Part shown: piece by piece, positions 7,991-17,071 of the stretch | Layout of the letters: the number at the start of each line of letters is the position of its first letter | Numbering within the stretch: the first letter of the stretch is position 1 | Assembly (NCBI GenBank): GCA_016938175.1 | Contig: JAFGVE010000010.1 | Location: forward strand, 1 to 49,755 | Origin: Campylobacterales bacterium | GTDB lineage: Bacteria > Campylobacterota > Campylobacteria > Campylobacterales > Sulfurimonadaceae | DNA: 49,755 nucleotides | Direction: 5' to 3' | Notes under the pieces: model-generated | The model's database searches: none | Told to the model about the DNA's origin: nothing | The model's input: only the letters and a program-made list of their open reading frames with translations | Position numbers and translations under genes: made by a program

Positions 7991-8764
7991 TCACCCTTTT
8001 TGAAAAAAACTATTGTAAAACTGTTTAGCTGCTCTGGCACTTTTACTCGCTCTACTCTGGGAAAATAGCAAAGCCTCTTTATGAAGAGCCTCTCTATCGC
8101 CTTTATAATTTTTAAAGTAGCTATCTACTACGTTTAGATAATCTTTTTGGTTACCATGATAAAAAGAGAGCCAAAGCCCAAAACGATCACTCAGAGAAAT
8201 CTTCTCTTCAACACTATCACTGTAGTGAATCTCTCCATCCTTACCTACAGCTGTTCCCTCATTATCTCTATGATACTCTGTAATGAGATGGCGTCTGTTT
8301 GAAGTAGCATAAATCTTTATGTTTTCAGGAGGGGACTCAATAGAGCCTTCCAAAATTCTCTTGAGTCCCTTGTAACCTTTTTCACCCTCTTCAAAAGAGA
8401 GATCATCACAAAACACTATAAATCTATAAGGCTGTTCTCGTAATAAGTCTGCAATCTCTATGAGGTCTTCAAGGTCATCACGGTCAATCTCGATTATGCG
8501 TAAACCCTGTTCCTTGTAAGTGTTTAACAGTGCCTTAATGAGAGATGATTTCCCCGTTCCTCTAGCACCCCATAAGAGTACATTGTTTGATGGAAGTCCT
8601 TGTAAAAAACGCTCCGTATTTCTAATGAGCTCTTTTTTTTGTCTATCGATACCAACAAGGTCATCAAAACTTATGGCTTCAATCTGCTTAACAGGTCGTA
8701 AGAACTCTTTCTTGGCTCTCCAGATAGCAGCATAATCTCTTGTAAAATCAACTATTTGTTTCAT
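7991..8764 (-). CDS. DUF815 family ATPase
   Basis: A 257-residue AAA-like protein. Motifs: FDDLVGIDRQKKELIRNTERFL, Walker A WGARGTGKSSLIKA, Walker B-like FRFIVFCDDLSFE analogue, sensor stretch IYATSNRRHLI and an arginine-rich ISLSDRFGLWLSFY. These match DUF815 ATPases, which are widespread and poorly characterised. No signal or membrane helix. It heads a two-gene unit with the thioesterase. Biochemical role unknown. Confidence 0.82.
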   Translation of the reverse strand: MKQIVDFTRDYAAIWRAKKEFLRPVKQIEAISFDDLVGIDRQKKELIRNTERFLQGLPSNNVLLWGARGTGKSSLIKALLNTYKEQGLRIIEIDRDDLEDLIEIADLLREQPYRFIVFCDDLSFEEGEKGYKGLKRILEGSIESPPENIKIYATSNRRHLITEYHRDNEGTAVGKDGEIHYSDSVEEKISLSDRFGLWLSFYHGNQKDYLNVVDSYFKNYKGDREALHKEALLFSQSRASKSARAAKQFYNSFFQKG

Positions 8765-8816
8765 CGTGCTTCCTTACTTATGTTCCAAGACTTTTCTACT
8801 ACTTACAACAATCACT

Positions 8817-9395
8817 CTAACTTGCTTGTACCATTGTAATCATATTTTTTATCTGTTGGATTGCATCTTCAAAAGGCTTTGTAGAGTCTGTCCCCCTACA
8901 AAGGACTAAAGAACCTTGTAGTAGCATCAAAATAGTACTAGCTTTTGCATCAGCACTCTCTACATCTACTCCATACTCTTGGAGTAATTTAGAGATAGTT
9001 GTGCTTAATGTATTAAAGGCCCTCTTAATCGTATCTGCAAAAGGACTTTTTTCACTTACTGGGTAAGAGAGGACATTATACAGACAGGAGTTATTTCCCC
9101 CGTTGTAAATAATTTCAAGATTTTTAATTAATATAGCTGTTTTTTCTGATGGTGTTATCTCTGGATTATCTAAAGGTTTAACAATATTTTCTTCTACTAC
9201 ATTATTAACATAGTCTAATACGGCATTAGCCATTTCTTCTTTTCCACCTGGAAAACGATGGTACAAACTTGCTTTTTGCAGACCTGTCTCTTTAGAAAGT
9301 TCAGCCATAGATGCCCCTTCATATCCATGTCTTCTAAATACAACTGCTAAGCTTGTAACAAGCATTTCTTTACTTATACTGGATGTTCTAGCCAT
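8817..9395 (-). CDS. TetR/AcrR family transcriptional regulator
   Basis: A 192-residue repressor. The N-terminal helix-turn-helix spans about residues 10-50 (HGYEGASMAELSKETGLQKASLYHRF is the recognition region, split across helices 2-3), followed by an all-helical ligand domain of LmrA/YxaF-like character. Two cysteines (Cys104, Cys166) could act as redox or electrophile sensors, but this is speculative. It is divergent from the DsrE-like/HPP/flavin operon, and a palindromic site at 9491-9508 on the predicted start of that operon is its probable operator. Confidence 0.9.
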   Translation of the reverse strand: MARTSSISKEMLVTSLAVVFRRHGYEGASMAELSKETGLQKASLYHRFPGGKEEMANAVLDYVNNVVEENIVKPLDNPEITPSEKTAILIKNLEIIYNGGNNSCLYNVLSYPVSEKSPFADTIKRAFNTLSTTISKLLQEYGVDVESADAKASTILMLLQGSLVLCRGTDSTKPFEDAIQQIKNMITMVQAS

Positions 9396-9456
9396 ATATA
9401 TACCTCTTTTTCATACTGACAATTTTACTTAAAAAACATAAAATCCAACTATGTAC

Positions 9457-9508
9457 TTGACACAAGAATAAAAAAAACGATACAATTATTTTACTGAACG
9501 TTCGGTAA
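9457..9508 (+). promoter_or_regulatory. promoter with overlapping TetR-type operator
   Basis: TTGACA (9457-9462), an 18-base spacer and TACAAT (9481-9486) form the best -35/-10 pair in the window; the predicted start is near 9493. The sequence TTACTGAACGTTCGGTAA (9491-9508) is an 18-bp inverted repeat with one symmetric pair mismatched, covering that start. Repressor bound there would block transcription initiation of the genes at 9528-10952. A ribosome site GGAGG follows at 9516-9520. Confidence 0.8.
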
Positions 9509-9527
9509 TAATATATGGAGGCTCATT

Positions 9528-9905
9528 ATGAGTAAAACGGTAATTGTAATACTTTCTAATCCACAATCTGGATCAGAAGAGGCATTAGGACGTTTGTTCA
9601 ACGCTTTAATACTGGGTAGTGAACTTAAACAACGCAACAAAATATTTGAAATTATTTTTCAAGGTACAGGGACAAGATGGCCTTTCGAACTTGAAAATGA
9701 AAATCATCCTGCACACTCTCTTTATAAAGATTTGAAAGAGAATATCAAAGGTGTATGTACAGGCTGTGCAGAAGTTTTTGGAGCAAAAGAGTCTATAAAA
9801 AACACAGGACTGATGCTAATGCAAGAAGTAGCTTTAGCTGGTACATCTGGTGTGACCGACATGGCGCAATATATAGAAAACGGTGATCAGTTTTTAACAT
9901 TCTAA
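9528..9905 (+). CDS. DsrE-like protein
   Basis: A 125-residue soluble protein with a DsrE/DsrF-like pattern: a beta strand KTVIVILSNPQSG, an alpha helix, then IIFQGTGTRWPFELEN and a CTGC pair in GVCTGCAEVFGA. DsrE-fold proteins handle sulfur transfer or bind small ligands; the cysteine pair fits a redox or persulfide role but is not at the DsrE active position for certain. It is the first gene under the TetR-controlled promoter, 13 bases before the HPP gene. Confidence 0.72.
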   Translation: MSKTVIVILSNPQSGSEEALGRLFNALILGSELKQRNKIFEIIFQGTGTRWPFELENENHPAHSLYKDLKENIKGVCTGCAEVFGAKESIKNTGLMLMQEVALAGTSGVTDMAQYIENGDQFLTF

Positions 9906-9918
9906 ATAGGAAGAATCA

Positions 9919-10425
9919 ATGAACTATCTAAACAAGTTTCGGGGGAAAAACACTCCAATACCACCAAGAGCAAAACTGAGTGAAATTGCATTTGCATGGT
10001 TTGGAGGGTTTATAGCAATTACATTAATTGGTTATTTAACACAAGAGTATAATAATTTATTTATTATGGGCTCATTCGGTGCCTCGTGCGTCTTAATATT
10101 TGGGTTTCTTCAAAGTCCATTCTCGCAACCAAGAAATATAGTAGCAGGACATCTTTTCTCAACCTTTATTGGGCTTTTATTTTTGCATTTTGTTGGTGAT
10201 ACATGGTGGAGTATGGCTCTAGCATTAGCAACAGCAATTGCAGTAATGATGATAACCCGCACAGTACATCCACCTGCAGGTTCCAACCCTCTCATTGTTT
10301 TTTTAGTATCAGCTAACTGGGATTATCTTATTTTCCCCAGTTTAGCTGGTTCTCTGTTATTAACTGTAGTTGCACTTATCTTTAATAACTTACATAGTAA
10401 GAGAATATATCCAGAATATTGGTAG
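9919..10425 (+). CDS. HPP family membrane protein
   Basis: A 168-residue protein with four or five membrane helices and the family signature THPPAGSNPL (seen here as RTVHPPAGSNPLIVFL). Other family marks: FIMGSFGASCVLIFG and FSQPRNIVAGHLFS. HPP proteins are membrane proteins; some are reported to take part in nitrite transport in chloroplasts and cyanobacteria. Substrate here is unknown. Second gene of the TetR-regulated operon; its last codons overlap a possible TTG start of the next gene, but the ATG at 10434 is preferred. Confidence 0.85.
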   Translation: MNYLNKFRGKNTPIPPRAKLSEIAFAWFGGFIAITLIGYLTQEYNNLFIMGSFGASCVLIFGFLQSPFSQPRNIVAGHLFSTFIGLLFLHFVGDTWWSMALALATAIAVMMITRTVHPPAGSNPLIVFLVSANWDYLIFPSLAGSLLLTVVALIFNNLHSKRIYPEYW

Positions 10426-10433
10426 GAGATAAA

Positions 10434-10952
10434 ATGAATATTTTTACACAAGAACATACTCTCATTCAAGAAAAGTATAAAACAAAACAACAAGCTCAAC
10501 ACTGGGTCAACCTTTTAAAGCGAGAAGTGATAGAAGATGATGCTTGCAGGTACCTTGAAAGCTTACAATACTTCTTTTTTGCCACTTCAAACAAAGAAGG
10601 ACATACAAATGTCAACTTCAAAGGTATTCGTTCCGGTAAATTGATTAAAGTCCTCGATGAGAGACATTTAATTTTCCCTGACTATAAAGGTAATGGTATT
10701 TTTCATGGTTTAGGAGATATTATGAGTAACCCCAATGTTGCACTTTTATGTATAGACTTTTCTAAAAATATTAGAGTTAAGATTTCAGGAACCGCGCAAG
10801 TAATTGATGATACAAATTTAGTAGCAAAATATTCTGACATGCTCAACACCAATGATGCTCAACGAATTATAAAGGTCACAGTTGGCTATCTTATCCCAAA
10901 CTGTTCTCAACAACTATCAGTTGTTAAGAATAGTATCTTAAACACATTTTGA
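10434..10952 (+). CDS. pyridoxamine 5'-phosphate oxidase-like flavin-binding protein
   Basis: A 172-residue split-barrel protein. The core FFFATSNKEGHTNVNFKG, then LIFPDYKGNGIFHGLGDIMSNPNVALLCIDF and IRVKISGTAQVI follow the PNPOx-like flavin-binding pattern, common in stress-related reductases. I chose ATG 10434 because TAGGAG lies 6 bases upstream; an in-frame TTG at 10419 would have no ribosome site. Third gene of the operon. A role in reducing or sensing an electrophilic or nitrogen compound would fit the TetR and DsrE-like neighbours, but no substrate can be named. Confidence 0.75.
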   Translation: MNIFTQEHTLIQEKYKTKQQAQHWVNLLKREVIEDDACRYLESLQYFFFATSNKEGHTNVNFKGIRSGKLIKVLDERHLIFPDYKGNGIFHGLGDIMSNPNVALLCIDFSKNIRVKISGTAQVIDDTNLVAKYSDMLNTNDAQRIIKVTVGYLIPNCSQQLSVVKNSILNTF

Positions 10953-10973
10953 ATTTAATTCGCTTATTCTTTA

Positions 10974-12869
10974 TTAAGAAGCTTTTTTATTTCTCGCATC
11001 CATCTTAATGTAAATGTGAAGTATCTCAATAGCAGCAGGGGTAATACCACTTATGTTCATAGCAGCTTGGAGTGTTGGCGGAGAAAAACTTGCAAGTTTT
11101 TCTTGCACTTCTTTACTTAAACCACTCACTTTTGTAAAGTCAAAACCTTCTGGAATTTCAATTTTAAGATACTTCTTCATACGCTCTATCTCTTCACTCT
11201 GCTTATCAATATAGCGAGCATATTTTCCTTCGACTAAAATCTCTTCTTGAATGTACGGGTCAAACTTCTCTAACTCAGGTACAATTTTGAGCATTTTAGG
11301 AATGTCAAAAGTTTTACGAGCTACAAGTTGTTGTGCTGTTGAGACATCTTTTAAAGGTGCTTCGTCCATAGACTCTAGCATCGCATTAAACTCTTTGTTT
11401 GGTGTGAACTTTGTATCTTCTAACAGCTGCGCTCCATAACGAATCTGCTCATCTTTTTTACATATTCTCTCATACTCAGTTTCTGAAATAAGTCCTAACT
11501 GATATCCATACTTTCCAAGTCTTGTATCTGCACTCTCTTCACGCAGCAGCAGTCTATACTCCGCACGGGAAGTGAACATTCTATATGGTTCATTTGTCCC
11601 TTTTGTTACAAGGTCATCTATGAGTACACCGATGTATGCTTCATCTCTACGTAATACTAAAGGTTCTTTTCCTTGCAGTGCTAAACCTGCGTTTATTCCA
11701 GCCATGATTCCCTGTGCCGCTGCCTCTTCATAACCAGTTGTACCGTTAATCTGTCCTGCACAGTAAAGACCACTTACTTTATTTGTCTCAAGTGTATGGC
11801 GCAATTCTCTTGGGTCAACAAAGTCATACTCTATGGCATAACCGTAACGCACTATTTTTGCATTTTCCATTCCTACAACAGAGTGAATCATCTCACGTTG
11901 TACTTCTGGTGGAAGCGAAGTTGAGAGACCGTTAATGTAGCACTCAGTATTGTCTCTTGTTTGTGGCTCTATAAAGAGATGATGACGCTCTTTGTCTGCA
12001 AACTTACTTACTTTATCTTCGATGCTCGGACAGTATCTTGGAGATTTTCCTTCAATTTGCCCTGTAAAAAGTGGTGCTCTGTAGAAATTTTTAGAGATAA
12101 TCTCATGTGTAAGCTCATTTGTGTATGCAATGTAACACGGAAGTTGCTCTTTAGACGCCCTAAACTCTTCTCTATCTGTTCTAAATGAAAATGGACTTGG
12201 CAGTTCATCTCCCGGTTGGGCTTCCATCTTAGAAAAATCAATAGTCGAGCTATCTATACGTGCACATGTCCCAGTTTTAAGACGTCCCATATCAAGCTTT
12301 GCATCATTTTTGAGTGAAGCAGAGAGCCCTTCACTTCTCTCCTCTCCATAACGTCCCGCTTTTTTTTGAATCTCACCAACGTGGATGATTCCATTTAAAA
12401 ATGTTCCCGAAGTAACGATAACTTTTTTTGCCTTATACTCATTGAGTAGGTCAGTTCTTACACCCTTAACAACCATATCTTGAACTATAAGTGACTCAAC
12501 AGTCTCCTGTGCCAGTGAGAGGTTTGGCGTGTTTAAAATAACATTACGAGCAATAACTCTGTAACGGTCCATATCTATCTGCGCACGACTTCCACGAACA
12601 GCAGGACCTTTTGTCTGATTAAGTATGCGAAACTGAATACCTGCTTTGTCAGTAATAAGTCCCATCTCTCCACCAAGTGCATCAAGCTCACGCACTAAGT
12701 GCCCTTTTGCAAGACCACCAACAGCAGGATTACATGAAGTTGCACCAACATTTTCTGCAAGCATAGAGACAAGAAGTGTGTTGTGTCCCATACGTGCAGC
12801 TGCAAGAGAGGCTTCAACACCTGCATGCCCACCACCAACAACGATGACATCGTAACTCATATTTTCCAT
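10974..12869 (-). CDS. mnmG: tRNA uridine 5-carboxymethylaminomethyl modification enzyme
   Basis: A 631-residue FAD protein that, with MnmE, installs the cmnm5 group on U34 of tRNAs reading split codon boxes. The FAD motif [21 protein letters not shown] is at the N-terminus (split here by Gly loop), with family blocks [20 protein letters not shown] and [17 protein letters not shown]. Length is normal. Two ATG codons are possible (12869 and 12860); the second gives the usual [11 protein letters not shown] start. A TATACT box (complement of 12886-12891) lies just upstream. The neighbouring plus-strand element 12892-13030 begins beside this promoter. Confidence 0.96.
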   Translation of the reverse strand: MENMSYDVIVVGGGHAGVEASLAAARMGHNTLLVSMLAENVGATSCNPAVGGLAKGHLVRELDALGGEMGLITDKAGIQFRILNQTKGPAVRGSRAQIDMDRYRVIARNVILNTPNLSLAQETVESLIVQDMVVKGVRTDLLNEYKAKKVIVTSGTFLNGIIHVGEIQKKAGRYGEERSEGLSASLKNDAKLDMGRLKTGTCARIDSSTIDFSKMEAQPGDELPSPFSFRTDREEFRASKEQLPCYIAYTNELTHEIISKNFYRAPLFTGQIEGKSPRYCPSIEDKVSKFADKERHHLFIEPQTRDNTECYINGLSTSLPPEVQREMIHSVVGMENAKIVRYGYAIEYDFVDPRELRHTLETNKVSGLYCAGQINGTTGYEEAAAQGIMAGINAGLALQGKEPLVLRRDEAYIGVLIDDLVTKGTNEPYRMFTSRAEYRLLLREESADTRLGKYGYQLGLISETEYERICKKDEQIRYGAQLLEDTKFTPNKEFNAMLESMDEAPLKDVSTAQQLVARKTFDIPKMLKIVPELEKFDPYIQEEILVEGKYARYIDKQSEEIERMKKYLKIEIPEGFDFTKVSGLSKEVQEKLASFSPPTLQAAMNISGITPAAIEILHIYIKMDARNKKAS

Positions 12870-12891
12870 TCTGCAACCCTTCGATAGTATA

Positions 12892-13030
12892 AGCTTTTGG
12901 CTAAAATGTTTTATGACCGGATTTTAAAAATCGAAGAAGCTTTCAAGGATGAGAGCTGATTTTTAACCCTCGCAGAAATCACAGGAGGTGATTTCGAGAA
13001 TGAGGTCATGAAATGTTTTAGCTAAAAGCT
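12892..13030 (+). ncRNA. candidate structured RNA or short palindromic element
   Basis: A 27-bp outer stem (12892-12918 with 13004-13030) has 23 Watson-Crick pairs and four other positions, all G-U when read as plus-strand RNA. Inside are two arms: a perfect 9-bp stem (12924-12932 with 12958-12966) topped by a 7-bp stem (12938-12944 with 12951-12957, one G-U), and an 8-bp hairpin (12975-12982 with 12988-12995) extended by CTC/GAG. The fold leaves few unpaired bases. It lies between divergent mnmG and a Sel1 gene. No known RNA family or terminator recognised. It could instead be a non-autonomous repeat; copy number would decide. Confidence 0.5.
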
Positions 13031-13037
13031 CAAAATC

Positions 13038-13043
13038 TATAAT
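13038..13043 (+). promoter_or_regulatory. -10 box upstream of the Sel1 gene
   Basis: Perfect TATAAT eight bases after the structured element, giving a predicted start near 13050 and a leader of about 97 nt before ATG 13147. No -35 box is evident. Confidence 0.4.
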
Positions 13044-13146
13044 TTTTCATTAATGCGAATTTTATCATTTTTGTGTATGATTTGCATAAAATTAAGTGAA
13101 TTAATTACGCTTTTTAAGATAGATAGAAAAGAGAAGAGATAGAAAT

Positions 13147-13833
13147 ATGATACAAGAGGCAAACGCCGCATACAATGCAGGCGACTTTGAAAAAGCGTTC
13201 AGACTGTTTACTGAGCTTGCAGAAGCTGGAAATGCAGATGCACAAACATCCTTAGGTTATATGTACCAAAACGGACAAGGGTGTGAAAAAAATGAAGCGA
13301 AAACACTTGAGCTTTATACAAAAGCAGCAGAAGCCAAACAACCATATGCTCTTTTTAACCTAGCAATTCTTTATGAAAATGGTATTGGCGGAGTCGAGCA
13401 CAATCAATTTAAAGCACATGAACTCCATCTTGCAGCCGCAGAACGTGAAGTCCCTCCTGCGATGTATGAAGTTGCTCTCATGCTTGAACGTGGACTTGGC
13501 TGTGTGCAGAACTACTCTGAAGCTGCATTTTGGTATGAAGAAGCTGCTAAACGTGGACACCTTGAAGCTTTTAATAACTTAGGCGTTCTCTATAAAGACG
13601 GTCTTGGTGTTATACAGAGTGATGAACGCTGCTTTATCTGTTTTTCTCGTGCGGCTGAAGGAGGACTTGCTCAAGGCTACTATAACTTGGGGCTGCTTTA
13701 TGACCAAGGTATAGGTTGTGTGCAAGATAATGATAAGGCACTCGACTTATGTAGAAAAGCTGCATATGCAGGTCATGAAAAAGCAAAAGAGATTATCAGA
13801 GGTCTTCAAGACGAAGGTAAAATCGTTTTCTAG
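13147..13833 (+). CDS. Sel1-repeat (tetratricopeptide-like) protein
   Basis: A 228-residue protein made of about six Sel1-like repeats of 36 residues with the pattern A-x-x-x-L-G-x-x-Y-x-x-G-x-G (GNADAQTSLGYMYQNGQG, PYALFNLAILYENGIGG and so on). There is no signal peptide, so it is probably cytoplasmic, unlike the secreted Hcp proteins of Helicobacter, although Cys occurs at several repeat ends (GCEKN, GCVQN, GCVQD). Sel1 proteins act as scaffolds in protein complexes. It is alone on the plus strand ahead of ribE, and its repeats resemble those in the large protein at 18241. Confidence 0.88.
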   Translation: MIQEANAAYNAGDFEKAFRLFTELAEAGNADAQTSLGYMYQNGQGCEKNEAKTLELYTKAAEAKQPYALFNLAILYENGIGGVEHNQFKAHELHLAAAEREVPPAMYEVALMLERGLGCVQNYSEAAFWYEEAAKRGHLEAFNNLGVLYKDGLGVIQSDERCFICFSRAAEGGLAQGYYNLGLLYDQGIGCVQDNDKALDLCRKAAYAGHEKAKEIIRGLQDEGKIVF

Positions 13834-13911
13834 TGAGTTTCGAGATTTCTTCTGATTTACTTGAGAATCTTTGTAAAAAATTTTTGAGCTAAATTTATTA
13901 AAAGGACGCAT

Positions 13912-14529
13912 TTGTTTACAGGTTTAATTCGTGAAATAGCTACTGTTAAAAGTTTTGTGGGAGTGACACTTACTCTAAAAGCTTCACTTAAAGCAAAGCT
14001 AGGCGATAGTATTGCAATTAATGGTGCCTGTTTAACAGTTGTGAATGTAAACTCTGATGGTTTTTCGGTTGAACTCTCTCCTGAGTCACAAAAACACCTC
14101 GCCCTTGAAAACTATAAAAATCAAGTACATGTAGAACCTGCTATGATGATGGGTGATAGATTTGAGGGACATGTTGTACAAGGTCATGTGGATGCTATAG
14201 GGACTGTAACAGATGTCAAAAATCTTGGAAACTCTTATGACGTTTTTATTAAAATAGATAAAAAACATATCCCATACATTGTACCAAAAGGTTCCATTAC
14301 CATAGATGGTGTTTCCCTGACTGTTAACGAGGTTATGGACGATAGCTTTCGCTTGACAATTATTCCCCATACTATGAAAGAGACACTCTTTAAAAACTAC
14401 AAAAAAGGCTCTCGTGTAAATGTTGAAACTGATATGTTTGCACGTTACATTTCACACATTCTAAAACATCAACAAAAAAGTAATTCACTTACTTGGGATG
14501 AGGTGGACTCCATCTCTGCACGTTACTAG
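13912..14529 (+). CDS. ribE: riboflavin synthase alpha chain
   Basis: A 205-residue enzyme converting two 6,7-dimethyl-8-ribityllumazines into riboflavin and the pyrimidine precursor. Two tandem lumazine-binding barrels are visible: MFTGLIREIATVKSF with SIAINGACLTVVNVN, and EGHVVQGHVDAIGTV with SITIDGVSLTVNEV. The start is TTG at 13912 with AAGGAC upstream, which restores the conserved MFTG beginning. No FMN riboswitch is recognisable in the 78-base gap before it. recQ follows directly. Confidence 0.95.
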   Translation: MFTGLIREIATVKSFVGVTLTLKASLKAKLGDSIAINGACLTVVNVNSDGFSVELSPESQKHLALENYKNQVHVEPAMMMGDRFEGHVVQGHVDAIGTVTDVKNLGNSYDVFIKIDKKHIPYIVPKGSITIDGVSLTVNEVMDDSFRLTIIPHTMKETLFKNYKKGSRVNVETDMFARYISHILKHQQKSNSLTWDEVDSISARY

Positions 14530-14538
14530 GGAATAGAC

Positions 14539-16314
14539 ATAAAACTCACAGTTTTAAAAGACCTCTTTGGACATAATAGCTTCAGAGAACTTCAAGAAGA
14601 GGGAATTGACGCAATTTTAAGTGGCAATGATCTACTGATGATACTTCCCACGGGTGGTGGAAAATCTTTAGTATATCAACTTCCGACTATGATGATGGAG
14701 GGTGTCACAATTGTCATTTCTCCACTTATAGCTCTTATGCAAGATCAAGTCGCATCTCTGCAAGCACAACAGATAAATGCACAAATGCTAAGCTCAGCAC
14801 AATCACCTCAAGAGAGTGAATCTATAAAAGAGAGTGCTCTTCGAGGCGAATTAAAGTTCTTATACCTCTCACCAGAACGTCTCTCAAATCCAAATACCCT
14901 TGCTTTACTTCACTCACTCAAACTTAATTTTTTTGTTGTAGATGAAGCGCATTGTATATCACAATGGGGACATGAGTTTAGAGATGATTATCGTCTGCTT
15001 GGTCGTTTACGGGAGAACTTTCCAGAGATAAATATTGCCGCTTTTACTGCTACCTCAACGCAGAGTGTGACTGAAGATATAATGCGTGAACTTGGAATGT
15101 TTGAACCTCTCTTACTAAAAGGAAAAATATTTCGAAAAAATATTTTTATCTCTACACAAAGACGTGTTGCCAATGGTCAAGCACAACTTAAAAACTTTCT
15201 TGCCCGTCATCAAAACGAAAGTGGGATTATCTATGTAAGCTCACGTAAAAAAGCCGAAGAGTTATCGAGTTTTTTAAATCTCAGTGGTTATAAATCACTT
15301 CCCTATCATGCAGGACTTCCCCAAGAAGTACGCGAAAATAACTTTAAAATTTTTGTCAATGATAAGGTAAATATTATGGTGGCAACTATTGCCTTTGGAA
15401 TGGGAATAGACAAGAGTGATATCCGCTTTGTAGTGCATATGTCACTACCAAAATCTCAAGAAAATTACTATCAAGAGATAGGTCGGGCAGGAAGAGACGG
15501 GGAAGATAGTGAAGTATTATTACTCTTTAACGCAAACGACACCATACAACATAAGCACTTTTTACACGATATTGCAAACAACGAATACCGAGAACATTTA
15601 GAACAAAAAATAGATGGTATCTATCGTTATGCAACCGGTGAGGTGTGCTACCACAAGCAACTCGCAGAGTATTTTGACGACACACTTGAAGAGTGTATTT
15701 CAAGATGCGATAACTGTCTTGGAGTTAATGACCTGCGTCAAGACATTACAACAGAAGCACAAATGATACTCTCTGCAATCTATAAAACTAAACAGGGTTT
15801 TGGAAAAAATTACATTATAGATATCTTACGTGCCTCAAGCGAGCAAAAACTTCTTGCGAATGGAGCGGATAAACTCTCTATGTACGGTATAGGATTGCAC
15901 TTAAGTAAAAAAGAGTGGTTTGTGATTGTAGAGCGTCTTTTAGAGTTAAAAATACTTAAACTTGGGATGTTCAGCATTTTAGAACTAACAAACGAAGCAG
16001 TTGAAGTACTTAGATCTCTACGTAGTGTAGATATAAAATCCTCTCGTCTTCAAACAAATGTAAAGAAAAAAGAGATTCATCAAGAAAAAGAGTTTGACTA
16101 TGATGAAGAACTTTTTGAGAGCCTTAGAACTAAACGTAGCGAATTAGCAAACGAACTCGGCGTACCGGCTTACATAATTTTTTCAGACAAAACCCTTAAA
16201 GAACTCGCTTATGTAAAACCTTATGATGAAGAGTCAATGCTTCAAGTAAATGGAGTAGGCAATAAAAAATTTGCTCAATATGGTGAAGAGTTTTTAAGAC
16301 TTATAAATGATTAG
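14539..16314 (+). CDS. recQ: ATP-dependent DNA helicase RecQ, non-canonical start
   Basis: RecQ-type 3'-5' DNA helicase. The frame is open from 14530, right after the ribE stop, and encodes LTVLKDLFGHNSFRELQEE, the conserved N-terminal region with the Q motif. Walker A (LPTGGGKSLVYQ), DEAH box (VVDEAHCISQWGHEFRDDY), the arginine finger region (QEIGRAGRDGE), RQC zinc cysteines (VCYHKQ to CDNCLG) and a C-terminal HRDC domain follow. No ATG, GTG or TTG occurs before the Q motif; ATA 14539, seven bases after AGGGA, is the best start, giving 591 residues. The first ATG (14638) would remove 33 residues. End overlaps mnmD by 4 bases, convergently. Confidence 0.88.
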   Translation: MKLTVLKDLFGHNSFRELQEEGIDAILSGNDLLMILPTGGGKSLVYQLPTMMMEGVTIVISPLIALMQDQVASLQAQQINAQMLSSAQSPQESESIKESALRGELKFLYLSPERLSNPNTLALLHSLKLNFFVVDEAHCISQWGHEFRDDYRLLGRLRENFPEINIAAFTATSTQSVTEDIMRELGMFEPLLLKGKIFRKNIFISTQRRVANGQAQLKNFLARHQNESGIIYVSSRKKAEELSSFLNLSGYKSLPYHAGLPQEVRENNFKIFVNDKVNIMVATIAFGMGIDKSDIRFVVHMSLPKSQENYYQEIGRAGRDGEDSEVLLLFNANDTIQHKHFLHDIANNEYREHLEQKIDGIYRYATGEVCYHKQLAEYFDDTLEECISRCDNCLGVNDLRQDITTEAQMILSAIYKTKQGFGKNYIIDILRASSEQKLLANGADKLSMYGIGLHLSKKEWFVIVERLLELKILKLGMFSILELTNEAVEVLRSLRSVDIKSSRLQTNVKKKEIHQEKEFDYDEELFESLRTKRSELANELGVPAYIIFSDKTLKELAYVKPYDEESMLQVNGVGNKKFAQYGEEFLRLIND

Positions 16315-17063
16315 TCTCTCAGTGGCTCTGCTTCTGGATTACAAGTAATTTTATGTTCCATATTTACTTGTTTATAATCATTTAACGCTCTCCTTGAAGC
16401 AATAGTTGCGTTTCTAAACTCTTCTCCTTCATTGAGATACACGAAAAAACCATTACGGTAAAGTGCTAAACGCGTTGCAAGAGCAGTCGAATAGCTTGTC
16501 AAAACTCCATCTTCTTTCATGCTCATAGCTATATCTGCAAAATACTCTTGTGTCCATAAGACAGGATTAACACTCGGAGAAAAAGCATCTTGATAAACTA
16601 TGTCAAAAAAGTTTTTAAATCGTCGAACATACTCTCGTGCATCCCCTAAAAAAATCTCAATATAAAGCATTTCATCCTCATAAAAAGCATTCTCACTCAA
16701 AGCAATTATGATGTCTCTTAATTTTATAAACTCATCTGGATAGTGAAAGTTTTTTAATGATGCAACTAAAGAAGCATCTAGTTCAGGAGAGTAAATATAT
16801 ACTTTTGTTGCAGGAGAGTGTTTTTGGTAGTATAAAACTGTACAGAGTGTATTAAAACCAAGTCCGTAGCAAATATCTAAAATAGAGAGTTCATTTTTCT
16901 GTTTTTGCAGTTTATACGCAGGAATAACATGCTTTTGATATGACTCTTTTAGAGCCCCATCTTTTGTTGAGTGATAATGCTCGTTATATTCACTTGAATA
17001 AGCTGTATATGAGCCATCCTCACTTGCAACTTCTCTATGTAAATCGTCGTTAAATGAGGACAT
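16311..17063 (-). CDS. MnmD-type tRNA mnm5s2U34 methyltransferase (MnmC domain)
   Basis: A 250-residue SAM-dependent methyltransferase of the DUF752/MnmC2 type, without the FAD oxidoreductase half found in E. coli MnmC. Marks: LDICYGLGFNTLC (SAM loop), IEIFLGDAREYVRR, the catalytic-region DIVYQDAFSPSVNPVLWTQEYF and GVLTSYSTALATRLALYRNGFFVY. It would methylate nm5s2U34 in tRNA, acting after MnmE-MnmG (mnmG lies at 10974-12869). Gene follows luxS by 8 bases. Stop codons overlap recQ at the tetranucleotide 16311-16314. Confidence 0.9.
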   Translation of the reverse strand: MSSFNDDLHREVASEDGSYTAYSSEYNEHYHSTKDGALKESYQKHVIPAYKLQKQKNELSILDICYGLGFNTLCTVLYYQKHSPATKVYIYSPELDASLVASLKNFHYPDEFIKLRDIIIALSENAFYEDEMLYIEIFLGDAREYVRRFKNFFDIVYQDAFSPSVNPVLWTQEYFADIAMSMKEDGVLTSYSTALATRLALYRNGFFVYLNEGEEFRNATIASRRALNDYKQVNMEHKITCNPEAEPLRD

Positions 17064-17071
17064 AGAAAGTT

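Noticed and set aside
12919..13010. Minus-strand frame of about 32 codons inside the structured element
   Set aside because: No ribosome site, low complexity and complete overlap with the nested inverted repeats; base pairing explains the sequence better.
12892..13030. Insertion sequence or MITE
   Set aside because: No transposase, no visible target-site duplication and no second copy in the window; kept as an alternative to be tested rather than a call.
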